From positions 22,787,467 through 22,851,466 of the forward strand of contig CM046354.1 in assembly GCA_025403435.1 (NCBI GenBank): DNA of 64,000 bases, written 5' to 3'. Within the stretch, counting starts at the first letter, position 1, and every line of letters begins with the position of its first letter. Position numbers and translations under genes: made by a program. The stretch is from Artocarpus heterophyllus (Eukaryota > Streptophyta > Magnoliopsida > Rosales > Moraceae). Below, one piece after another: positions 8,611-22,121 of this stretch. The notes beneath the pieces are model-generated. The model ran no database searches, was not told the origin of the DNA, and was given only the letters and a program-made list of their open reading frames with translations.

Positions 8611-11232
8611 TAAATACATGTACAGGGTGCATGCTCTTTACTATTACTGTATAAAAGAAGCTATGTCTTTTCATGTGTTCTCATTTGCATTTTTAATTTT
8701 TAATTTTTTTCTTCTCACCTTTATGGTTTTTTTGTTTTTTTTTTCCTAATATCTTATATATCTTATGTCGTTTCATTGATTTTTTTTAAATGTTTATTAT
8801 CAAAATATATTTTTTAATTTTTCACTATTACATATTATTTTATATCGTCTAAAATATTATTTTATTAAGCGTAACTTTTAAATTTTGATCTTATTTATTT
8901 CTATTCAAGTTTTTTTTTTGTCTTTATTATTTTGATTCCTTAATATTTTCTTACTTACATATGTTTTTTTCCCCCTCAGTATTACTCCAACAACTATTCG
9001 CCTCATAAATTTCAATCCTTCTAATTTATTCATAAATATTTTCTGCGCCATATATCCTTCCTCAAATATTTCTTAAGTAGCTTTTACAACTAATATCTTC
9101 TCATAGTAATTCTTAATTAATTTTTCTATAAATTTACTTACTATATTCTCTTTAAATAAAAAATTACACTATTTATCCATACATACCAATATTTTTTCTC
9201 ACACACATATTCAACCAAAACAAATGTTTTGATTGAAACATGCATTTCAATCTATTTGTTTTTTCATTTTTTAAAAAATCATTATGTTTCTAATTAATGA
9301 ACCTTATTAAATTTTTTTCTTAATCTTTTCTTATTAAAATAATTTTTCTTGAATATATTTTTTTAACATTTTTAGTCAATTTTTTTCTCACTATGATCCT
9401 CATAATTATCCCCCAATTACTGCCCTCAAATAGCTTCTTCTCACATTTGATCCTACCTGAACATTTTTATCTTACAACCATCTTAAATACTTTTTTATAC
9501 ATGTAGTCCATAAATAATTTACAATCTAATTTTCTTTATTGATTTTTCCCCTTATCTACTAATCTTTTTTTTTTTTTTTTTGCACTTACTAAACTATTAC
9601 GAAAATAATAAATAAGTACAACTAAATTTTAAATAATTATGTTTAAAAAATACACAAAAATGCATGCACAAAGGACATGCTTAATAACTAGTATGTTTTA
9701 AACGTTCTTAAAGAAACTGTTAAAGTCGGCTAAATGAGTGTTTGCAAATTGGAGGTTCATTTTCAGAAGATTGCATATGAGGAAGGAGCTTGAGTGGGCG
9801 TTATGTTTCTAGACTGTTTATGGATTTTTTTGTTTTTGCTTTTTTTATTTTCCTCTATAAAACATACATAAATCTCTAATTTTTTTATTTTTTTATTTTT
9901 AGAAGCACTAGGTTGGAAAGCAAGTTTAAAAGATCAATTTCATTTGTTCCTGACGGCTAGACAACTAGTGTTTCTAAAAGATGCAAAAATTGGAGATTTA
10001 TGTTTGTTTTCAAAAGGAAAAGAAAGCAAAAACAAAAAATCCATAAACAGTCTAAAACCATAACGCCTACTCAACCTCCTTCCCCATATGCAATCTTTTG
10101 AAAATGAACCTCCAATTTGCAAACATTTCTTTAGTAGACTTTAATAGTTTCTGTAAACACATTTAAAATATAATAGTTATTAAGCACACCCTTCACGTGT
10201 GTATTTTTGTGTTTTTTTTAATTGAATTATTCAAATTTTAACTATACTCATTTATTGTTCTCATAATAGTTTAGTTTAGTGCAAAAAAAAGTTTAATAGA
10301 TGAGGGGAAAATCAATAAAAAAAAAATTAGATTGTAAATTATTTATGAACTACATATAAAAAGTATTGAAGATGGTTGTAAGACAAAAATGTTTAGGCAT
10401 GATTAAATGTGAAAAGAAACTATTTGAGGCTAATAATTCAGGGATACTTATGAAGATCATGGTGAGAAAAAATTGACTAAAAAATTTAAAAAATCATATA
10501 TTCGCGAAATATTATTTTCATAAGAGAAGATTAGGGAGAAAATGTTTGATAAGGTTCATTAGAAACATAAGATTTTTTAAAAAAAATTGGAAAAACAAAT
10601 AGATTGAAATGCATGTTTCAATTAAAACATTTGTTTTGGTTGCGTGTGTGAGAGAAAAAATACTAGTATGTATACATAAATAAGACAATTTTTTTATTTA
10701 AAAAGAATATAGTCAATAAATTTATAGAAAAATTAATTAGGAAGTACTATGAGAAGATATCAGTTGTGAAAGCTACTTAAAAAATATTTAAATAAGGACA
10801 TATGGCAGAGAAAATTTTTATGAATAAATTACAAAGAATGAAATTTCTGAGACAAATAGTAGTTGGAATTACCACTGAGAAAAAGAACATATGTAAGTAA
10901 GGAAATATTGATTGACCTAAACGATAAAGGCAAAAAAGCTTGAATGAAAATGAATACATTCAAAATTTAGAAGTTGTGCTTAATAAATTAACATCTTAGA
11001 CGATGTAAAATAATATGAAATAAGAAAAAATTAAAAAATATGTTTTGATGATAAACATTTAAAAAATCAATGGAGTGACTGAAGATATATAAGATACTAG
11101 GGAAAAAGAAACAAAAGAACTACAAAGGTGAGAAGAGAAAATAAAGCATTGAAAATGCAAACGAGAGCACACGAAAAGACTTAGCCTCTTTTATATAGTA
11201 ATAGTAAAGAGCACGCTCCTTGCATGTGTATT
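8611..11232. mobile_element. Fold-back (long inverted-repeat) element
   Basis: The arm at about 8611-9911 is the reverse complement of the arm at about 9965-11232 along its whole length, with small indels. Matching anchors include GCTCTTTACTATTACT (8632 and the inverse near 11205), TTGATTGAAACATGCATTTC near 9230 and its inverse near 10607, and AAATTGGAGGTTCATTTTC near 9747 and its inverse near 10102. The arms meet around a loop of about 53 nt (9912-9964). No protein is encoded. Long arms with almost no centre fit a fold-back class element or an inverted duplication of a repeat. A target duplication was not identified. Confidence 0.8.
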
Positions 11233-11900
11233 AATTTATTTAACATTTATAAATTAGAGGGGATGACATTGAGGCAAATAGTAGTTGAAATTCCATTAGG
11301 GAAGAAGAACATATATAGGTAGGGGAATTTTTGTGAACCAAAATGACAAAGGCTATAAAAGGAAAAGTTAAAAAATTTTGATAATAAATGTTTTTTAATA
11401 AAAAAAAATGAAATAAATCTGAAAACATACAAGATATTGAGGGTAAAACAAGAAAAAATAGCACAAAGATGAAGAGAAACAAAAATGAAGCGATAAAAAA
11501 AATCAAAAAAGGAGGGAGAACAAAATTAAAGGAAGTGAAACAAAAAAAAAAAAAATTAGAGAGGATGACATTGAGGCAAATAGTAATTGAAATTTTATTA
11601 GGGAAGAACATATGTAGGTAGGGAAATTTTTGTGAACCAAAATGATAAAGGCTATAAAAAGAAAAGTTAAAAAATTTTGGTGATATATATTTTTTTAAGT
11701 AAATGAAGTAAATTTGAAAACATACAAGATATTAGGGGAAAAATAGCAAAAAGATGATAGATAAAAAAAATGTAGCACTAAAAAGAATTAAAAAAAAGGA
11801 CGGAGAACAAAATAAAAGGAAGTGAAACACAAAAAAAGATGGAAAGTTAAAAAAAAATTGTGAGAAGCTAAAAAAAGAAGTGAAACTCAACATTTTTGCT
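11233..11900. repeat. Outer copies of the fold-back repeat family
   Basis: Two direct units carrying GATGACATTGAGGCAAATAG, TTAGGGAAGAA, TTTTTGTGAACCAAAATGA and AGGCTATAAAA lie at 11262-11360 and 11563-11660. A third is at 8425-8524 on the same strand. The purine-rich stretch after them is the inverse of the pyrimidine tract at 8040-8230. No gene. Confidence 0.65.
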
Positions 11901-13426
11901 ACTGACCATATTTATTTATTTTTTCATCCTTTAGTCAGTTGATTGTATGACAAAAGAAAGAAAACAATGTCATATTGATACTAAGTTTTGAATTGTGCAT
12001 GTATAAGGTTTATGCATAGAAAGATATAATTACAATATTAGTTTGCAATTTATGGAATAAAGATGAGTACTTTATCCCAAATATTAATTTTAAAATGAGT
12101 GTCAACTCGCAATTGAGAAAATAGCTTATTTAAACGCTAGAAACATTTATATATTTCTATATAGAAACATATGTCGAACTAAACCTAAAAAAAGTAATTG
12201 GTTTATTAATAATTTTATTTAATTAAATCAATTTACTTTAGTAATCCCTTATGTTGTGATCTTAATCTGAAGCGGATCTATCAATATATGTTTGCAACTT
12301 GTCTTTTTATATTCTGAATGCAATAACTTTGATGATCGAAGTTTCTCATGTCCATATGTCATGTGGTAGAGTGGATGAGAGTATAATAAGAGGTGTGGCC
12401 CAACACACAGGCAGAATAAGTCTTGAAAACCCAGACATGGCATTTGTTTTATTACTGGAAACCGGTTGGGGAAAAGTTGCAGAGGAAATGCAAGTGGAAG
12501 AGGAAAATAGGAGAGCTAAATCTGATCACGTGCGAGAAAGACACAATTGAGACATTTACCTTTGGCTCTGATCTTGGATCGACTTGGGTGTGATCGAACG
12601 GCTAGAAGGATTATGCTACAGGTTCCAAAGTGGACAGCGCCGGAGCTGCTACTTCTGCTTCATTATGGGACCCGCGTCTGACGTGGGGCTGACATGGTTG
12701 ATAGCTAGCGAATGCAACGACGCCAAGTGGCGTGTTGACTGCGCCTTTTTGAGCACTGATTTGGTTCGAATTTACATTTAAACCCTAAATTTGATATTTC
12801 TTCAACCATTTTCTTCCCCTTTTCCCATGACTTCAATTGTGCTGACAAATGAATCCACAAAAACCAACTATTTTGCAAAATAAAAATTACCAAAATTGTA
12901 TAAATATTTATAAAGACATTAAGACAAAAAAAAAAAAATTAAATCACACACAATCATAGTTAAATAGAAATAGGTCTCATAATTTAGCGGTTTTTGTCGA
13001 TTTCGCATTGATGAATTATTTTACAAATAAAAAAACTTTTAAAAATTCTAGAAAAATACCAAAACGAAAAAACACAATAAAATTGCATAATTAAACATAT
13101 ATTTACAAAAATAGTGTTAAAACATACCAATGTTGTAATTAAGGAATTTAATGTCAAATAGAAATGCAAAATGATGATATTTAGTTTTATGAAGTGTTCA
13201 TTTTTACATGTTCATCACTGAAAAATTAAATAGTGCAACCAAATTTTGAATTATCACATTTTTTTTATTTTCCAAAGATTCAACTTTTCTTATAAATTAA
13301 TTTACATTAATTTGATTGTTTTAAAATTCAAAATCAATTAATGCTTGAGATATGGTATAGAATTGTGTGTTAAATCTAATTTAAAGTATATATTTTGTGA
13401 GACCAAGACTAGTGAGCTATGGTTAT
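11901..13426. other. Intergenic DNA with a GC-richer island at 12300-12790
   Basis: AT-rich on both sides. The island at 12300-12790 is less AT-rich and has short open frames (83 and 65 residues) with no family resemblance. It includes a CACGTG-like motif and a TGATCGAACGGCTAGA stretch resembling the GATCGGACGGTTCAGGA stretch near 18172. It may be part of an old LTR element; no gene is supported. Confidence 0.4.
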
Positions 13427-13670
13427 AACTACTTAGTGACTAGTGGTCAATACTAATGTATTACGCTTACTACTAATGATTTTAAAACTAGTTAGTAATT
13501 AATGGTCAATATTAATTTACTAGACTTACTATTAATGATTTTAGAACTAGTTACCGTTAGTGGTTAGCAGTAATGTACTAGACTTTCTACTGATGATTTT
13601 AAAACTACTTAGTGACTAGTAGTGAAGACTAATGTACTAGACTTACTGTTGACGATTTTAAAACTGCTTA
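13427..13670. repeat. Degenerate tandem repeat, period about 59 bp
   Basis: The landmark GATTTTAAAACT (with variants) recurs at about 13478, 13537, 13595 and 13654, spacing 59, 58 and 59. Between landmarks the pattern ACTAGTTAGTRAYTARTGGTC, AATGTACTAGACTTACTACT repeats with about one change in five. More decayed units can be followed near 13850-13900 and 13955-14010. Confidence 0.75.
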
Positions 13671-16600
13671 TAGTTGTTTAACAAATTGGTTAGAACCAAA
13701 GTTTTGAGTTTAAAAACTGTAGCATGTAAAAGTTTTACACTATAACAACTTTTTGCTTTTTGCTGTAGCCGCGAGAGCTTTACATTGTAGTTAGTTAAAA
13801 CTAATTAATTCTAACTAACATTCCAAATACATGCTTAGTAATTAGTGTTCTAGGCTTACTACTAATAATTTTAGATATTGTTTAAGACTACTGTTAATGA
13901 CTTTGTCTTTAGAAAAAAAAATAAAACAAAACAAAGTACTAAATAATTTTGAATACTAATAGTAAAGATCAATGTAGTAGATTTTATTACTAATTACTTT
14001 AGTTGTTATTTAAAGGATTACTATTATGTTATAAAAAGTCTAGGCCTTCGTATTTACTTTTGTTGCAATTACTTTATGTTGTTCTCATCTGTGAAAGAAC
14101 GTGTTTTATGTTTTTATGTGCGTGATAAATCATGTTGTGTGTGCTGAAATTTTAATGAACATCTTCATCACTTTTATGTCCTATGTCCCAGAACATTTTC
14201 AGGATTTATCTTGGTAGTTCTCGACCGGCATAAATCCTGAAATTAGAGGAATAAGATCGACTCCAAAAATACTATAATTAAGGGATTTAACGAGAAATAT
14301 GATTGCAAAATAATGATATTTAGTCATAAGAAATATGCATTTTTACGGTTTCATCACACCCTTCAACCAATTTATTGTTAGTCCCGAGAAATTAAAGCAA
14401 TGAAAACCATAAAACAAATCAAATGATTAATTTCTCAAAAGCTTGTGCCTCCTTGTAGAATGTCCTTAGGAATTATTTCAAAATTATGGCTTAATATAAA
14501 ATGTAGATATTATTCAAGTTTATGCTTTATTTTAAGAGTATGTCTCATATTTAAGATGGACTTTCCTATGTGTGTGCTATTCTATCACTAATCATTGCAT
14601 ACAAACTAGATGAATTTACACTAATATAGCTAATTCATTTTAACAAAATCTCATAAGTTTGTTTTTCATTTCTCTCTCTACTTATGTAGAATAACAATAA
14701 ATTAAGGACCATTAGGACTTTATTCGACTTGTAATGTAAGGCTAGGGTAAAAAGTTAAGATGAAAGATAAATTTAAAGCTTGATTCACCTATAAGATACT
14801 TACATTATTCTTGGACCCTTGAAATATACAAATTGTTTTCCATGTAACAAATCCGGACTTGAAATAAACTTTAATTTGTCAGATACTTTTTATTCTTTTT
14901 TATTCATCTTTTTATTTTTTTTATTTTTTTGAATTTAATTTTTTCCTTTTTTTTAAATTTACAAACGTATAGAATAAACAAACTTGCTTTCATAACTCAT
15001 CCTATTCTCCTAGAACATTGTCATAGCCCAAATTATATCTAAACCAATCATATGTCTTATGAGTGAATGGTAAAAGGAAAGAATATGAAATTATTAAAAA
15101 GGTTTAGCTAAAAATGTGTGGGTGACGAGGAAAATAAAACATTAAGCACAACAAGGTAACTAGAGATATAAAATATATTCATGTAAGCTTGAAATGCTCA
15201 AACGATCCAAAGATGGCCTAAATTATATCCATAGCTTAGTATTATCTAGGATTTAGCCTTGAGAGAGATTCAAACAATTTATAAGATTTTATAAAAATAA
15301 ACCAAATTATATCAAAATAAGCAGTCTCTAAATTAGTATAACAAATCAACGTTTAAGATTAAGTACTCAAATATTGGGAAAAATCAATCTAAATATGAGG
15401 TTAACACAAGAAATTAATATAAGGTTAAACAATATCTGAATTTTATGAAAAGCTATGACATGATCATGTTTCTTCATTAGGCAAGAGGCACTTTAAAACA
15501 ATAGCAAAGAAAACAAATATTTACAAAATATTTTTTAGGTTTTTAAATTTTAATTTTTTTTTATTTTTTTAAGATTTTTCAATTTTTATTTTTACATACC
15601 AGATGCAAATGCTGACAAACTCAACAGAATGAAATATATTACAAACATAATTAGGACACATCTTAATAATCTATCACATGATAGCAATTTAATCAATCAC
15701 TTGAATTGGCAAATATTTTCATAAAGTTTTGAGTAAAACAGTGTATTACTTTCATATAGAGTACTACTTTCATAAAAAAGGAAAAAATAAAGAAATATCA
15801 ACATAAATATAATTTTTTTTATGAAAAAAACTAGAAATACTAACTCTAATATTAACTTTTATCCTGACTCATGAGTTATAATTAATTTATTGATATATGC
15901 ATACTATTAATATGACAATCTTTTAAACATATAAAAAAATGAACAATGAATTTAAGAATGGTTTTTCCTTTGAATATTAGATTTATAGTCTCATTTAACT
16001 TTCTATAATCAAATTTGACAACGTTTAACATATATATTATCATATTAGAAAATGTTTAATATCAGTAGTGTGATGATAATTTGGATTTACTTAAATATTA
16101 TATGCATTTATGTTGATAGTTATTAAAATATGTTAATCATATGATATTACATCCAATTTATTTTGGGCACGTGTGTATGTCATAGACAACTAATCATTTA
16201 AAAAGTCATGGTGCTTAAAATATGACATGAAATTGTAAATGACTCCCGGTTTGGTATTGTTTTGAGAGTTGTTGAAAATGTTTTTGCACATTTTTTAAAG
16301 CAAATTTTTCAAAAATACTTTCAGCATAATTTTTAAAAAATTCTCATTTTTTAAAACAAAACATCTTTACCTATTATGAAAATACTACTACATGGACCTA
16401 TGTCTCACTTTTGATGATGTTTTTCAAATATTGTCGTTTAAAAAGCACATGAAATGTCACATAGACTATGTGAGGACACATTTAAGTACGGTTTTGTAGG
16501 AATGACTATTAAATGTGCCATATAAGACGACAATTTTCACAAGAAGTCTCGCCATATGTAATACAATGACATGGTCCTTGTAAAAATTGGGGATATTTAT

Positions 16601-19600
16601 CTTTTTACACCCTCTATTTTAGGTTAATTTAAAAACTATATATATGGTTTTTGTCTCATCAAATGCATAACTCTATATTAGATTTTTTTTAGTTTTAAAG
16701 TTCTCTTCTTTTTCAATTTGAGGGTATTATTGTATCACCCAAACTAATTCTTTAAAAGTGGACATTGGTTATAGAAAAGCTGTTATATCCACAAGAATGT
16801 GAGATTTTAAAACATTGAAAATTTTTTATTTAAAGTAACAAAGGATTTTTTAATGTAAAACTTAAAAGAAAACAAATATTTTTGAAAATTTTAAAATAAG
16901 ATTTTAAAATATAAAACAAAAACTGTAAAACTTCGAGAATCCCATATGTATTTCATAACTAATATAAAATTTTAACTCTAAATAATTATCTAAAGCATTT
17001 GATTTATTATATCTTTTCTTATTAATTGCAAGCATTTTTACTAATTTTACAAGTCAACCAAAAGCGACAATATAACAAGCTATAATGCAATAAAGATTTT
17101 TCTATAAAAAGAGCAAAATAATCATCTCTCACTAATGATTTGGTGAACTAAAATATAACTACTGTCACTATAATTATACTTTACATAATTTCAAGATAGA
17201 AAAGATAATAACAAATTAAAATTATTATATTTAAATAAAATAAATTTTTACGTCAATTTTGACAGCACCTCATCTTATTAAATATCTAAAATCGACAACA
17301 TAAGAAGTCATTTTATAGCAAAATACATTTCATGAAATTAAGCATTATTTCATTATTATTAATATAATGCAACACAGTTAAATTACATAAACAAAACATG
17401 ACTGATTTTAAACATGATTGATTTTATGTAAAAATAGATAGCATATCAACACCAACAATAATTATTAAAGACTTGAAAAATATAATTTATTCTATAAAAA
17501 TATAAACATTATAAAACAAATATAGAGCTAAAATCTATACTAGATTACTGAGCATATAAGATCATCTTTCTATCTCTCCAAACTTTCTACATTAATTTGA
17601 CACTATTTAATATTAAAAGTGGGATCAGATGAAAGAAGAGTACCCTAACAGTATCTCCTTCCTAAAAGGGGCTTTGACTCAACAGTTAAAAGAAAAATAG
17701 AAAAAGGAAGAAGAAGGCCAAAATGGCCGTGAGAAATGAAATGAAGGATGGGGGCTTGGTATTTATAGGAGAAAAATTTTACTATTTATATATTTTTTTA
17801 TTTTTTTTCCTTCAGTTACATCCTACGCAAATGCAATTGAGAAACTAATTACTTTCTCATTTCTCAGAGCTGCTACGCGTTCTTGGCTGCTCAAGTTTTG
17901 ACTTTAGATCGTATGTGATGCAGTTCACAGGAGCACCATGTAGCCTCAATCTGGAGCGTCTACTTTATATCTAGCTGTAACTTCGGTCTGAAATATGGGC
18001 CAAATGGGACAAAAGCTATCTAATCTCGACCGTTGCACTGGACTTGGTACACTGATCCGGCGACTATGGAGATGCAAGCAAGTGCTTCCAATTGCAAACG
18101 CTAACACTGAACTTAAGGCAAGGTCTGACACGCACAGAGGTACACAAACGGTTGAGATGCTTTGGGTGGCGTGATCGGACGGTTCAGGATTGTCACGTGG
18201 CAAATCCTTTATTTTTTATTTCTTTTGATTTCTTGTGCATTTGAGGTCCTTTCTTCCCTTTTTGTGTTGTTTTTCTCTGTTTTTTCTCTAAATTTTAAAT
18301 ATAAAATAAGATAAACATACTAAAATTAATTATTTTACAAACAACATATTTACAATAATTTCAAAAATATTTATTTTACAATTAAACACACAAAGCACGC
18401 TAAAAATGAATAAAAACTTCCTAACCCTTAGTTAGAACTGTTTTTATTATAGCATATGAGATCTTTATACTGTAGCAACTTTGTTCTTTTTACTGTAGTT
18501 TGTGAGAGCTTTATATTGTTCATAACTGAGTTAATAGTATAAACCGTCCTACGCCAAACACCCTGTCGAAGTTATCATTCTGCATGCCACGCTTTTTTTT
18601 AAGTGGATTGATTTGTGCGAGTTTTAATAAAATTGTTTGATTCAATACTACCACATGGCAGAATAAAACCTAAAGTAAACAAACTAGTTTAGCGTCACAT
18701 TTATATTGCAGAATTACCACTAGATTATATTGGTAAAATCATCTATAATACAAATGTTAATATCAATATTACATATAAAAATCGTTCAAATTTTATTTTT
18801 CTGAAAAAAGTTTCTTTTCTGTTGCTTTTGTTTGGACAAATTTTACAAATTCCTCATGAACTATAGCACTCACATCAAAATATTCCCCAAACTTTAAAAC
18901 ATACATGTGGTACCCCATGAACTATAATACTTCTTTATATTCACCTCCTTAAACTTTAAAACATGTTGTTTTTAAATAAAATAATACTTATTACCCTCAT
19001 TAAAATGATAAATTTATTAGTTTAATCAAAACCCTTAAAGAAACAAATTGAATTACGATAGTTCTCCACTCTTTCTCTATCTTTTTCTCGCTTTTGAGTA
19101 AGTATTTTAAAGAGAATATACGTGAGTTTGATGCCCAATTAATTCATTTAAAGTGAAAAGAACATTCATATTAACCTTTAAGTATCATATCTAATCTTAA
19201 ATCAAACGAAAATTCAACAATTCCATCTAAAAAACAATATTTCCTAAGTTTTAGGGGTGAATTTGGAGAAACATTATACTTCAAGCAACACAATATATAC
19301 GTTTTAAAGTTCCGGAGATATATTAAATTTACCCTCTTTTTTTTTTTTTTTTTTAATTCAAGGTGCAAGGAAACGCCAGAGGTCAACGTTAGAGGTTGGT
19401 AACAAACTTACCAGTAGACTAAGTAGGTAACCACGTCAAATTTTAGTGAATACAGCAAAGATCAATCAAACTCGAAAAAATTACACTCCTTTCCCTGTCT
19501 TCTGCATATGCACTGCAAATTTTAAACAAAGTTGGCTAAATAAAGGATTAATGTATCTTAAGAAACAATTAACTTCAAACTTCCTTTTTCTTAAACAAAA

Positions 19601-19638
19601 AAGGTTTAATGTGATATCAGCTTCGCTATCCTGCATGG
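13671..19638. other. Long AT-rich gene-free region, possible LTR-element remains
   Basis: No convincing open frame. The stretch near 14190-14420 (ATCACACCCTTCAACCAATT, TAGTCCCGAGAAATTAAAGC) resembles the non-coding 3' region I associate with Tat/Ogre-type gypsy elements. A sister fragment lies at about 13100-13210. A GC-richer island at 17820-18210 ends in GTGATCGGACGGTTCAGGAT and TGTCACGTGGCAAATCC and could be LTR sequence. This assignment is inference from memory of repeat families. The remainder shows only AT-rich sequence and homopolymer runs. Confidence 0.35.
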
Positions 19639-22121
19639 TTACATTGTCCTCCCTCCAATGAGAGGTTTGGGAGGGGACAAAGATCTTATTTCGGGAGCGG
19701 AACTAGGGAAAAGTATGTTCAACTTGTGCATAAGGATGTCGGCCTTTGACGGAATCTCATTCAGAAGAAACTGTTGCACAATTGGCTTCTTAAACCATTC
19801 CATTACAGAGTCTCCTGGAGCCCTCAATACCACTTTACTAACCTCGAACGGAGAATCCACTGAGCTCAGCATTTGAGCGACCACAATCTTTAAAGTAGGT
19901 CCAGTGACCAACTTAATCCGTCTCGGGACGATGCCATAATACAACATCCGCTTCCTGAACCTGTGGAGAGTATGCACAACAGCTATAAGAGCAGCTCCTA
20001 CCGATAAGTTTCTCACATCGAGGGACCAAGCAATTTGCTGATCGAAAACAATTGCCTTAGGGAAAAGCTTATTTTCGTAGGCGACCTTCCAAATGCAGCG
20101 TGCTCTGTTTGTCTGCCCCATAAGAACAAGGTAGTTGAGGAGAACATTAACGAAGAACCTTGCAGCCCCCTCTTCCAACTCATAATCGATACCCTGAAAG
20201 AATTCTCTCACGAAGGATAAGACTGGTTGTTTTCTCTGTTCTGGGCCAGTGAAAAGTCCACACATAAAAGCATGCGCATTGTGTCTTGTAGCGCTAAGGA
20301 TTGACATTAGATGCCTCTCATTCTGCTCTTCCTGACATCTCACTAGATGCGCTAGAATGGATGTGTAGAGTATGAGATCAACTTTTGCAGCAGAGTTCAC
20401 ATAAGTTTCGAGAAGAGGCTTGGCCTGCTCGTACAAACCGGTCTTCATACAAGACTCGAATAATTGCCTGATTATAAAATTATTCGTTCTGATCCCCGAT
20501 GAGCCCATAAAACGCAGCCATCTTAAAGCAAGATCAACAGAACCATCCTTGATATACACCATTAAAACATCACTAGCACTCACATCAACTGAATATCCCA
20601 TGGTCTTCATTTCAAGTAAAACTTTTGCAGCCACATCAAGGAGTTTCTTTTTAGCCAGAAGAGATAAAAGAGAAGTATAGGTACTTAGACCTGGTTTCAA
20701 ACCTGCATCGGTCATTGAGTTATACAGCTTCATGGCAGCGTCTACTTGTCCCGAGGCAGCGTGCATTTCCAAGAGACAAGAATATGTTGATGGGGTGGGC
20801 AGAAATCCGGCCTTCTCCATCTCTGTGAAGAGGGATAAAGCGATATCGAGTTCATCAGATTTCGCATGTGACTCAACAACCAATGTGTACAGCCCAAAGT
20901 TAGGCCTGAACCCTGCCTTTTTCATCTCATCCCATAACCATGAAGCGGTATCCAACTTCCCAGCCTTCATGTGCGACTCAATTAAAGAAACAAACATTAT
21001 CACAGGCGGCCTTATCCCGTAACCCTGCATCTCCATGTACAGCTTCATAGATGTATCCAATCTCCCAGCCTTTCCCATCGAATCAACAAGAGATGAGAAG
21101 ACGCTAAATCCGGGCCTAATATTAGCTTGACTGCCGCATCAAGGCGGCCTGATTTTGCCAAGCTTGGTATCATTAGCTCATAAGTCGAAGCATCCAACAA
21201 ACAATTTGCGGCCTCCATACCCTCATAAATCTCAAACGCCTTATAAGGCAGACCCTTGTTTAGAAATAATTTCATGAGAGAATTATAGGTCTGAGTATCA
21301 ATTTTATGACCCGACTCCTGAATCTTCTTGAAACAACAAAACGAGACCTCCAATTTCTCAGCGATGGCTAAATACTGAATGACTCGATTACAAGCACTCA
21401 ATGATAAACTCCCACCACTACTCGAATCCCTTACCATTTCCTCAAACAATGACTGGATCTCGTCGAAATTCTTACTCTGATTTAAACTATCAAACAATGT
21501 AGCAAAACACTCGTCACTTGGCGAATACCATGGTTGCCTCTTGGACCATCGAAACAAGCTCAACGCTGCATCACCGTCCTTGATAACCTTCAACGCTTGC
21601 ACGACATGGATCATGTTCGGCACAAACTGGAGTTTGTCCAATTGGGTGTCAAATTCAGGCCCCCATTTCCACCTGTTCACAATCTCAACAATCTTGGCGA
21701 CTGCCGAGGCATTCAGAATCGGCTTTTTAAGCGCTCCCACCATGACATGGTCGTCAATTCCTGGCTCGACCGACCTCACGCCTTTACCAGTGAAGATAAC
21801 ACTTCCGGATTCGTCTAAATACTCAATTTCCTCCTCAGTCCACTCACTTGACTTCTTCCCATCACCACTTTCAACAACAGAACAGTAATTCTTTACAAAA
21901 TTATAGTCCAAAACACTCGGAATCTTAACAAAACAAAAATAATTATTGGGTTTTTCTGAAACAGAAAAAAACTTGGGACCCATTACAGAGCTTAAGAAGC
22001 TGAACCCTCTTCCACTGGTATAGAGCTCATTGTTATAAAAACAGCGTTTCTGGCAATGGAAACCATTAAAGGGGTTTTTGGTGAGTTTGTGAAAAGTGCG
22101 GAATTTCCTCCCAACAATCAT
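19639..22121 (-). CDS. EMB2217: EMB2217-type mitochondrial PPR protein, frameshifted
   Basis: P-type pentatricopeptide repeat protein, recognised as the counterpart of Arabidopsis At1g79490 (EMB2217), an embryo-essential protein predicted to act in mitochondrial RNA metabolism. The first frame (21045-22121) begins MIVGRKFRTFHKLTKNPF, a basic, acid-poor presequence, and carries the region LDKLQFVPNM plus the first PPR units. The second frame (19639-21078) carries the remaining PPR units (motifs such as GFRPNFGLYTLVVESHAKS) and a conserved C-terminal region ending PPKPLIGGRTM. The frames meet at about 21115-21125. There DAAVKL is followed in the shifted frame by RPGFSVFSS, so most of a helix of one repeat is missing. 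A deletion of about 22 nt would explain both the loss and the shift. Combined length, about 830 residues, is normal for the family. No introns are needed. Apart from this break the gene looks well preserved. Confidence 0.88.

Noticed and set aside
12299..12781. Two open frames of 83 and 65 residues
   Set aside because: No family resemblance, no splice context, and located in DNA that looks like repeat remains.
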